Shown here one piece after another: positions 55,371 to 64,000 of a stretch of DNA of 64,000 nucleotides (its first letter is position 1; each line of letters starts with the position of its first letter). The notes beneath the pieces are model-generated. The model had not been told where the DNA came from. It was given only the letters and a program-made list of their open reading frames with translations, and ran no database searches. The DNA lies in the NCBI GenBank assembly GCA_032158295.1, contig CM063262.1, positions 6,791,394 to 6,855,393 on the forward strand. Reading direction: 5' to 3'. The DNA is from Pycnopodia helianthoides (lineage: Eukaryota; Echinodermata; Asteroidea; Forcipulatida; Asteriidae). A program made the translations under genes and the position numbers.

Positions 55371-56307
55371 CAGGGGTCGATTTCACAAAGAGTTAGGACT
55401 CGTCTTATCTCGAGTTAGGACGAGTAACTCGTCCTAACTTAGGACGCGTCCTAGGAACGATTTCACAAAAGATAGGAAGGGTTCGACGTGTCCTAATTAC
55501 CTTGGAAACGGCCCGGAACCCGTCCTAAGTTAGGACGGGTACGAGGGTCGTCCTAGAGGATGATTTTGCGTTATAAATTGTATGTTGACGATACTCCGTT
55601 GCTTGATACAATAATGGCGCTGCTACTGTTGGCTGACCACGAAGAGAGACGGGAGCTACGAGAACGCCTCTTCCGTGGCAGACGGAATCCGTAAAATAGT
55701 CTGAACTAGACGAGGAAATCGTCCATAAATACAGATTTACGAGGCAGGGGATACCGACAGACGTAGACAGGGTTGGTGGACAAATAAAACATGAAATACG
55801 GGCCGGGTGTACTGTGTTGGGCCAATGATTTTCCGCGATCGCGGCACTTTTTTTCACCCAAATTACATTTCCTCCCTCGTTTTAATCAACTAATTTACAC
55901 AAACCAGCTTACATCAGCTCTATATAAACACACACATTGATTGTTCACTCATAAGAAGGCTCTCATAAAGGCCTAAGATCAACCGTAAACTGTAAACATT
56001 TTTCGCCGTAGCGAAAACAAAATGGCTGACGATCTGGTTTGTTTTGTTATGTGCAATTTGAAGGTTCAGACGACCGTTTCATTAGTGAAGCGATAGAGGC
56101 ACCAAATAGCCGTTGCATTAGCAATTTCAGCCTCGTCCAAAAACTTGTTTGTGGTTTTATATTATTTACGACTCGTCCTGCTTAGGACGGGTTTTGTGAA
56201 ATCGATCCTAGGATCGTTCTTAGCTAGGATTGATCTTACGGCTGGGACTCGTCCTAAATCCTAGAATTGATCCTAAGTTAGGAAGGGTTTTGTGAAATCG
56301 ACCCCTG
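55371..56307. mobile_element. Harbinger-like DNA transposon, internally deleted
   Basis: The ends CAGGGGTCGATTTCACAAA and TTTGTGAAATCGACCCCTG are 19-bp perfect inverted repeats, followed inside by several TTAGGACGAGT-type repeats on both sides. Inside is a short transposase remnant. The element is about 937 bp long. No clear target duplication was seen. Confidence 0.75.
55614..55800 (+). pseudogene. Harbinger-type transposase N-terminal remnant
   Basis: A short frame starts at an ATG (55614; MALLLLADHEERRELRERLF), then after a frame change ELDEEIVHKYRFTRQGI appears. This resembles the region of HARBI1-type nucleases just before the DDE domain (D-EE-x-x-x-YRF-x-R-x-GI). The catalytic domain is missing. 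Confidence 0.55.
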
Positions 56308-56850
56308 AGGAACCTTCCGGTAAGACGTGAATGAGACTTACGTCGTGGCTTGACCGTTTTTCTTGTTACAGGATATGGCGTTGTTTCCCAAGAGTTGACT
56401 ACAAAGACATGATAGAAAACAGTGAATGTCCATTAGCTATAAAATAAAACTTCAGGTAAATTATGATAAGTGACAACAAGGAAAAACAACCCTTCAGAGA
56501 ATATTTCTGACGTATTGATTAACCAAAATTGAAACAATTCCGTTTTACAATGGGAATTTAAAGCAAATGGGAAATTACATTAACTTGTCGCGCAAGATCA
56601 TTTATCATTTTTTTAAAGTGTTTGTTAGGTGTTTGGTGAGATACATTAGCTGCCTCCCTCTTTTTTCTTCTTTTTAAGGATCAACAATTAAAAGATCGTA
56701 TTTTTAAACTTTAGCACACCGAAAAACCCACAGGAAAAAGGGGCGTCGTAGAAGATATTCTACTGGCTACATTTGACACCGTACATTAATTATGTTGGAG
56801 GCTTTGTTGGTGGCTAATAATTTTACAACTGAAACTTTGATTGGTTGTAG

Positions 56851-56961
56851 AAAACCGTCCACAACTCTGTTGTTGTGGAAATACCACACCGTGCCAGCGG
56901 TACGTTGGAAAACCCAAGAAAAGCTACCAGTTATGCTAATCTTTCCCTAAAAATGTATTAA
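56851..56961 (+). CDS. Possible terminal exon with tyrosine motif (orphan)
   Basis: After an acceptor (TTGGTTGTAG) a phase 0 frame of 36 codons runs to TAA at 56959-56961. It encodes KTVHNSVVVEIPHRASG and ends ATSYANLSLKMY. The YANL sequence has the Y-x-x-L shape of SH2-binding motifs, with Ser at -1 and Thr at -2. Gene 1 also enters its last exon in phase 0 with a similar YADL motif. No matching upstream exon is found, and the proline-rich end typical of genes 1-3 is absent. It may be the last exon of a further receptor-type gene, or chance. Confidence 0.3.
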   Translation, partial: KTVHNSVVVEIPHRASGTLENPRKATSYANLSLKMY

Positions 56962-58993
56962 AATGAGACGACAAGTGCACAGACAAGAAAGAAAACCAGA
57001 CACATCACTTCAACAATTCTTGAATCCCCTCATCTTATAAGAAAATCAAGTTTCGTACAACATGCTCGGTGTAGTGTCATACAACAACATTATCAGACTT
57101 TTACTAAACTGAATGTCGTCAGAACTGTACATTAAAACAGATGATGGTAAAACAAGGTCAGCAATGCATTGCTGACCATTGCAATGGTCGTCAGTTTGAC
57201 GTTGTGTGTAAATCGTAGGTTACCTACCCCCACTTCAGCACAAACGGCAACAAAGGAGCTTCTCGATGTTAACACAGTTTAGATTTATATAATATATATT
57301 ATTTTGTATAAATAATAAATCAAACAAGCATAATTGGCATGCCATTCAAAAAACAAAACGTATCCACGAGAAATTTGTTTGTGCAATAACAACAACAAAC
57401 ATGCAGAGTTAATGTTAGCAAAAATTCAAATTAAAAATTGATAACGTATTGGATGAATGACTTGACATCATCAAAAGAATAAATCTTGGTTTAGGCTATT
57501 TTGGGAGTTAGTTTCCCTGCGTTACTCTGCAGTGCGCACTTTAGGCGACGCGCCTGGAACGAATACAGACGTGCCAAATACCTATACAGGCAATTTAACT
57601 TTCAAAATGGCAGACCATTGGAAACAGTAGCCGCATATGACGTCAGTGCAGGGAGGGGGCCACTGGCTGAGGTTTGTTTTGGAAGTGGGGAAATGACACT
57701 AAAAACTCTTGGAATATTTTGTAATTTTTGTTTGTCTTTTCTGTGACAGAATTGACCAGCACAAGGCAATAGACTGCGCGTCTCGCGCGTATTTAACTCT
57801 CTGACAAAGTTGGTCCCTAAGTTTAACTTCTCTCTGACAAAGTTGGTCCCAAATAATATTATTAAGTTTAACTTCTGCGCAATTCAGTTTCAATCTTCAA
57901 ATACTTTGGTTAAGCCGTGAAACAATGAAGTATAACGTTAAGAAAACAAATTGTAAACAAATATCGCAATGGCATTTGCATAAACATCCTCGTCCCAAGT
58001 TTTAATTTTCGTTTAATGTTAATTTTAAGAAGTTTTTTGTTTTATATTAACGATGAAACATAATTTAAAAACAAATCGCTGAAGATATTTGTATGGTTCA
58101 GAATCTTGTATAGCACAATCTGAAAAGAAAATTTAATATGAAATAAAAACATAATCTTCGTTCCAGTTGTTTTCTCATTTCGATTCGCGCAATACATGCG
58201 CAGTCTATAGGGCCACCCAGGGTGAGAGCTACACGAAAAATAAGGACAGATTTAAGGTCAGAGAAAGTCTTTGAAAACTCTGAAACTGTGGAAAGGGGGT
58301 CAACAAATTGCATCGTCATTGAGGATAAAGTGGTGAAAACGACCTTGGAGTAAATAGTAGAACACTTTAATTGTCATTGCTGCTGCTGTTGTTAATTTTG
58401 TTAGTTTATTAAACACCATGTTACCTTGTACGGTGCTAGATGGCTTCTCTGTAATGGGTGCAAACGTGAAATGAGTGCCGCAAACAAAAACAACGAAACA
58501 AAAATGTGGTGAGTGAAAGATGTGAGAATGTGAATACATTATGTGCACTATGTTCAACCGAGGAATAAATAAACAGACAAACAGTACGAGATGGATTATT
58601 CTGATATAAGAGGTTGTATGATAAAAAAGGTTACACATCATTAAACAAAATACCTTCATGAGGCTCATTAAGTCTGTTTGCTTGAAGTAAATCCGAGTTT
58701 AACAAAATAGTTTGTGGTTGTAATATAAGGAAGCCAACGTGTAATTTTTTTTTTCGATTTATACCAAGTAGTGCTGTATTCTGTATTTATTTTCAGGTAT
58801 TATTCTAAGGTTCATTTTGACTGTTCCAAGTAATCATTAACCATCCAAATCGTTTTTGTAACAATCAGTCAAATTCCAGTCAAGCATTCATGGCTAACGG
58901 TAATGTATTTTCCCTTTTTAAGTGTTTGGATGTTTGGGTCAATTATTTATGTTGTTGCCAGAGAATCACGGTTCAACACATATAAATACCCAC
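56962..58993. other. Non-coding stretch, no gene recognised
   Basis: No exon was identified on either strand. Downstream exons of the minus-strand Ig/FNIII gene (next FNIII, transmembrane, tail) should lie at lower coordinates but were not found here. They may be beyond recognition by eye. Confidence 0.45.
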
Positions 58994-61900
58994 CCAGTGA
59001 CGTATAGAACGTAAACGATGTATTGTCACCATCTCCATATTTGTTGATTCCCTTTAGGGTGACCTCGTATGTAACATTTGCCCTCAAGTCCCGCAGTATG
59101 TACATCTGTCTGCTAAGATCTGGTTCATGGGGAATAGCGACCTCTAGAGGCGAGTCTCTGCTGTGAGAGTACACCTTTTCTGTTCCGCCATCTTCCCGTT
59201 CCTGTAACAAAATCAAATTTTTTGAAGACAATTTGATAATGAAAAATTGCTGTAATTTTTCAGTGTTCTACAAAAATTTAAATTTCTAGGCATTCGTCTA
59301 AAATTACTTTGCGCATTACAATCAGAGGCAACCCGTTCACGAGAAACAAAAATATGTTAAGTTCTGGAAATGATGTTATATCGCGATGATGAGATATTCC
59401 AGATGATAAATAATTATTCAAAAATACTCTGGTCAACTAATCCATGTTTATTGGTATATAGGAGATCACGTGGCCATGTTTAAACGCGCAATATAAACAC
59501 GTTGAGAAGTGTACATAAAAGGCACGAGGACATTTTGAGCGTGCGCGTAGAGTGGATCGGCCGCAGGACTAATTTAAATAACAGTTATATTTGGATACTT
59601 TAAAGTCACCCTTCCAGAGGTTATGATCGAGCAAGGCATTTTGGGAACAACATTGTGCACCCAGATCGTACACCACAGGGAACGAGGATGGTAGGTCGCA
59701 TGAATTATTTGGCTCGTGCAAGTTTGAAACTTGGGGTTGAACAAACAAATTGGTTAGAGCGGGATTTGAACTATCGACCTCAGGGCAGCTAAAGGATCAT
59801 CTTAAAGGGACGCACCGGCTTCGTTTGGCTACTTTGGCTACAAAATAGACTCAAACATGACTCCAAAGGTCTTCCCGGAATGGAGAAGGACGGTTTCTAA
59901 AAGAAACAATCACATTTTGTTCGTTTTCGAGCATTTTTCAAAAAACGAAAGTCACGTGATTTATCAGAACCAAAACGGATTGGACTAGACTGACGTGTGT
60001 TTATGTATTTTTTTTTAAATTTACACTTGAATTTGTGTTTGATGGATATGAAGATTGGATCCTCATGCCTCGCCATCGTTATAATTAATAAATAAACAGA
60101 GCATCAGTCTGCTTACAACATTGCGCAACAATGTCACATAAACTTGACAGTTGCAATGGCTGGAAAAGCGTATACGCTGATCTTTGACCGCGTTTTATTT
60201 TTTTCTTCAAATTTTCGTTAGTTACTTGATAATATGATGATTTTTTTTTTACAACAACGCTCTAAAATGTATTGTCTTTAATTCCACGTACTAACTTAGG
60301 TAAAAAGTAACCCGGTATGTCCCTTTAAGGAGTTGCGATTTTTGTATTATTATTATTTTTTTTAAAAACATATCAAGTAACAAACGAAAAGAGAAACTGA
60401 AATGGGAAAACTTACAATAATTTGCTGTAGAACAAAATAAGATTGAAAGACTTGGGTGTAATCCCTGGCAATGGTTGATGTATGGCTTCTGACTGGCACC
60501 CCTGAGTAAAGATTATTTGCAAAATAGGGAAACCGTCGTACATAGAGCTTTATATAGCTCAGTTGGTAGAGCCACAGCGCAGCGGCTGGGCACGTACACC
60601 TGGTTGTCGTTGCTTCAAATCCCGCTCTATTCATTTTTTCTTTGTTCAAAACCATTTTTTATTTATTTTTTATTTTTTTTATTTACCCAGTCAGTTTACA
60701 TTGAGTGCCAACTCAGTCGTAAACGGTCGTATCAAAACCTTGCAGGGTCGTGGCCGTGCGAAAAAGGAACTTGCCTTGGGCTCGGTGCTTTAAAAAATGG
60801 GTCACGAGTCACGACCTGCCGGTTTTACACGGCCGAACGTCAGGCTTACAGTTTACAAAAAAAGTCTTTATTTTACCTGATACCACCAACCGTAATACGA
60901 CAGTATGTAGTCATCTATAGGTGTAAATCCCGCCATGCCTTGCTGCAAGCGATTACCCATAACCCATTGCAGTTTGTAAGAATGACGTCTCACGCCAACA
61001 GGACTGCTCACTATTTTGGGCGCACGAAGCCGACCTACGTTTGTGAGAAATATAGTTTAAATTGATGCAGAGTCCATCCTACTCGTAAAGTTGACAGCTG
61101 CAATACTCTTAAGGTTTAAATTGGATACAAAGTATACTTAGCGTGGATATTAAACATGCTCAGCATATAATCAATCATTTGTAAAGTTTCAAAAACTCAA
61201 AATAATTTTAAGATTTGCACGTAATGACAAAAACAAACATAACTGAATTGCAACTAAGGCACCAATTAGGACGCGGGACTAGCAATAAATTAATGACTAC
61301 AAACTGATTTACAATTATAAGTCTATGGGTTTTGAGGCATTGCAAGGTAAGGTATCAATATATATTCGGTTTGCGGTGTTAAACACCATGTGTACAAATA
61401 TCTTCTTGCTGTGTAGATTTGTTCTTTAGAGAACTTGTCTTGCTATTTATTCTACTACCGCGGAGTAGTATTTCGGAATTCGGGAGACTTCTCAGTTCTG
61501 AAAAGAACTGTCCTGCTTATCAACTACTACCTGGGCGGAGGTGAGAAATCGGCCTGGACTACTACTTTAACTTTGTGGATCGGGGGGACTTCTCGTAAAT
61601 AACTTCACTGCCGCGGAGTGAGTTATTTTTGGTCTCAACGTTTGCTCTAGTCATCGTCATCGACATGCTGGACTATTTATAAGGATTCAGAGGTTTCAGT
61701 GTAGAGTCATTCACTGCTCTGATTGGTTCTTCTGAAAGGAGAACTGTGATTGGAGGGCTCAGAGTTATTGTGTGGGTTGCCCAATGTGTGTGAGTGCCCT
61801 GTGTAGTGAGGCGTGTCAGTAGACTGAGGGATACCAGTGGGTAGGGTGGTAGGATTGTGTGCCACATATTGATGATGAAGTAGCCGATATCTTGATGCAC

Positions 61901-62599
61901 TGTATTGTGCTTGTGTATTTCAATAGCTTCCCTGATGCGACGTGTAACAAGTTGACATTTCTGAAGAGATGTAGAGATGCTTAATGGTTGTCCCACGAAT
62001 CATACGTAATGCTAACAAAGCTAACAAAGCAGGACAGTTCTTTTCAGAACTGAGAAGTCTCCCGAATTCCGAAAATCTACTCCACGGTAGTAGAATAAAC
62101 AGCAAGACAAGTTCTCTAAAGAACAAATCTACACAGCGAGTAGATATTTTTACACATGGTGTTACCGCAACAAATATATAATTATAGTCTGTTAAAATGA
62201 CAGTTTGTTACTCTTGCAAGCTCTTTGGTTTCATAACATTAGAGGGTGGTTGTTGGTAATGGCAGTTGTTGTTGTGTCGTCGTCGTTGTTGTGTTGTTGT
62301 TGTTGTGTTGTTGTTTGTTGTTGTGTTGTTGTTGTTATTGTTGTTGTTGTCATTGTTGATGTTGTCGTTGTTGATGTTGTTGTTGTTGCTTTCGTTGTTG
62401 TCGTTGTTGCTGTTGATGTTGTCTTTGCGTTGCCATGGTTGTTTGCATTGATGTTGCTGTCGTTGTTGTTGTCGTTGTTGTTGTTTGTAATGTTGTAGCT
62501 GTTGCAATTATTATTGTTGTTGTTGTCGTTGTTGATGTTGTTGTCGTTGTTGATGTTGTTGTTGTTGCTGTTGGTTGGTGTTGCTGTCGTTGTTGTCGT

Positions 62600-62663
<64 letters not shown>

Positions 62664-62879
62664 GATGATGTTGATGTTGTTGTTGTTGTTGTCGTTGATG
62701 TTGTTGTCGTTGTGTTGTTGTTGTTTTGTCTTGTTTTTGAAGACAATGGATTTGTAACGATAAATGATCTCTACTCACCACTTACTTCGATGACATCCTC
62801 TGTAGTGCCAAGAATGTTGGTAGCTTGGCATTTGTACACACCATAGTCCGTGTCGGGTTGAACACTGACAATCACAAGC
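58994..62879 (-). CDS. Ig/FNIII adhesion-type gene, three internal exons
   Basis: On the minus strand three exons join in phase: 62879-62779 (phase 2 to 1), 61034-60877 (1 to 0) and 59201-58994 (0 to 1). The first is the end of an Ig domain with the signature DTDYGVYKCQATNILG (DxGxYxCxAxNxxG form). The second and third together form one fibronectin type III domain: APKIVSSPVG, the core Trp in KLQWVMG, PIDDYILSYYGWWYQ, then RQMYILRDLRANVTYEVTLK and NKYGDGDNTSF, which hold the usual L-x-x-x-x-x-Y and N-x-x-G-x-G positions. Splitting an FNIII domain over two exons with phase 1 outer borders is common. Ig followed by FNIII is the plan of NCAM, fasciclin II and related adhesion proteins; which one is not decided. 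The 5' and 3' exons lie outside or were not found. Confidence 0.75.
59723..59790 (-). mobile_element. tRNA-derived SINE, copy 2 (3' part only)
   Basis: GGGGTTGAACAAACAAATTG and AGCGGGATTTGAAC match the tail and B-box region of copy 1. The A-box half is missing; the MITE at 59802 begins soon after. Confidence 0.7.
59802..60328. mobile_element. MITE with TTAA ends, AGGGACACACCGG family, copy 3
   Basis: TTAAAGGGACGCACCGGCTT on the left and the near complement ending GGTATGTCCCTTTAA on the right. It is the same orientation as 13540-14516 and is a shorter, internally deleted version. It lies in an intron of the minus-strand gene. Confidence 0.85.
60521..60655 (+). mobile_element. tRNA-derived SINE, copy 3
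   Basis: Leader AAAATAGGGAAACCGTCG, A box TATAGCTCAGTTGGTAGAGC, B box GCTTCAAATCC, then CCGCTCTATTC and tail TTTTTTCTTTGTTCAAAACC. It is opposite in orientation to copies 1 and 2 and interrupts an intron of the Ig/FNIII gene. Confidence 0.82.
61325..62170 (-). mobile_element. Penelope-like element, truncated, with inverted terminal repeats
   Basis: The flanking blocks 61361-61522 and 62023-62165 are inverted copies (CACCATGTG..., GAACTTGTCTTGC, CTACTACCGCGGAGTAG, GAATTCGGGAGACTTCTCAG). Between them is a remnant of a Penelope-type C-terminal endonuclease region. Penelope elements are known for terminal repeats in variable orientation. RT is absent. A further isolated terminal repeat lies in gene 3. 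Confidence 0.68.
61673..61996 (-). pseudogene. Penelope-like C-terminal region (after GIY-YIG)
   Basis: A 107-codon frame contains TRRIREAIEIHKHNTVHQDI followed by GYFIINMW. This resembles the R-x-IREA-x-x-I...N-x-D-x-G-x-x-L-x-x-x-W stretch at the end of many Penelope-like ORFs, though D-x-G reads D-I-G here. The GIY-YIG core itself and the RT are missing, so the element is dead. The rest of the frame is Thr/Leu-rich and unremarkable. Confidence 0.6.
62250..62735. repeat. (GTT)n imperfect microsatellite, about 480 bp
   Basis: Mostly GTT with interspersed GTC, GAT, GCT and GTGTT variants; purest at about 62610-62665. On the minus strand it reads as long Asn/Thr/Gln frames, and on the plus strand as Val/Leu/Cys frames. 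None is a gene. Confidence 0.95.
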
Positions 62880-64000
62880 CTACAAATAAGGATAATATAG
62901 GCACCTGATGATAATGACAGCCGGGGTTCATTGAAAAGTTGTGGTTGTGTTGTTATGTTGTTTTGTTTTGTTTTGTTTTGTTTCTTGTTTGCCTTTCTTC
63001 CCTTTTTTTTGAGTGGGGTGTGTGTGTTTGTGCTTTGGGGTTTTCCATTGTCATGTTTGGAAGCATGCTTCAAAATGATTTTGTGTGCAAAGGTTGTAGG
63101 CCAAGACAAGGGCGTATTTATAGTCCTATTGTACAATGATAAGCAAATTTGGGTAACTTTTCGTAGAAATGCTTTAAGCAATTTTTTCTTCTTCTCTGAA
63201 CTTATTCTGTTGAGCAAAAAACATGCAGAACACTCATTCCCTGCCTGTGCTTTTGACATGGTATTTTTGCCTGGTAACCTTATTCTAATGAGCATATTTT
63301 GGTTATGCTTTAATAGCTGCTTTCATGCTTAAATAAAAAAACGGCCCTGCTTTTCTGCAGTCTACCATGCTGGCCAAATCACCAAGAGAAGAATTTATGT
63401 CTCGGTGATGTTTTACTTGTTGCACATCAACCAGTGATCTTTGAAATTATCGTTTGAATGACGCAACAGTGTAACTATGAAAGGGACCTACAATGGTTAG
63501 TAAGTTGAGTAGCACAGGAAGCAACAACTGATCGAGCAAACATCTGCGTTAAAAAAAAAGTATTTGTCAAACTGTCTGCATCTTCTTCTTCTTTCGCCAA
63601 AAATTGCAATAATCATTCCATTAATCAATATAAGGTTAAACGATCACTCTTTGCCTAGACGCCTCTTAAATTTAGATGACTGCACTATGATAAAGGTTTT
63701 CGACATTCCACTGACCTTTGGAACAGAAAATGCCTAAATATCTGCAGATTTATGAAATAAATTTTAATGCAGAACAAAAGCCTCAAAAGACCCAGAATGT
63801 TTTTTTGTAACAATGATGGCGCTGTTCAATCCAGTGACAATCCACTACCGTTGGCTTGATACACATCAGACCGTGGAAGTAGTATTGTCTGGGGAAGGAC
63901 TCGAGTTTGTGTAAATTATTTTGCAGTGTTGTCCTTTTGACTGGGGTAATTTGCAAATACAAATATACAAGAAAAAAGGGGGCTATAGAATTAGTGATTG
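62880..64000. other. Intron or flank of the Ig/FNIII gene, no further exon found
   Basis: The exon carrying the first half of the Ig domain should lie at higher coordinates on the minus strand with a phase 2 donor. None could be identified up to the window edge. A short (TTTTG)n run lies at about 62960-62982. Confidence 0.45.

Noticed and set aside
62208..62846. Asn/Thr/Gln-rich and Val/Leu-rich frames up to 171 codons
   Set aside because: Translation of the imperfect (GTT)n microsatellite.

Overview
The window is animal DNA: AT-rich, with short exons that join in phase across GT-AG introns, no operons, many retroelements and MITEs, and one 100-base N gap. An invertebrate deuterostome is likely, most probably an echinoderm. 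That rests on the element mix (Ngaro and BEL/Pao retrotransposons, foldback elements with minisatellite arms, TTAA-flanked MITEs) and on one MITE end at about 52.1 kb that I recall, unchecked, as common in echinoderm genomes. No species is claimed.

Layout. 1.5-1.9 kb: part of a zinc-finger coding region, cut by the gap. 2.1-5.9 kb: 3' end of receptor gene 1, cytoplasmic exons only, with ITIM/ITSM-type tyrosine motifs. 6-16 kb: duplicated non-coding DNA and MITEs. 16.0-22.0 kb: a dead BEL/Pao element whose 3' UTR holds a deleted Ngaro derivative, which in turn holds a 1.16-kb foldback element. 22.1-28.3 kb: receptor gene 2, nine exons, 445 aa. 29.4-34.8 kb: a nearly complete, decayed Ngaro-type tyrosine-recombinase retrotransposon on the minus strand. 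35-41 kb: second copy of the intergenic duplication. 41.2-49.6 kb: receptor gene 3, eleven exons, 480 aa. 49.6-53.5 kb: duplicate of the DNA that follows gene 2, with SINE and MITE insertions. 55.4-56.3 kb: a Harbinger-like element. 56.85 kb: a possible lone terminal exon with a tyrosine motif. 59.0-62.9 kb, minus strand: three consecutive exons of an Ig/FNIII adhesion-type gene, with SINE, MITE, Penelope-like and (GTT)n insertions in its introns.

Function. The plus-strand genes form a tandem family of type I membrane receptors: signal peptide, two Ig domains, Ser/Thr-rich stalk, uncharged transmembrane helix, and a tail with SH2-type tyrosine motifs and a proline-rich C-terminus. Gene 1 keeps consensus ITIMs and an ITSM. 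Gene 2 keeps one ITSM-like motif. In gene 3 the threonine of that motif is alanine. Stalk exon number also differs, two against four. This is what a locally expanding, diversifying immune-type receptor cluster would look like; the immune role is inference.

All exon models were read by eye from splice sites, phase and paralogue comparison. None has been tested against transcripts.
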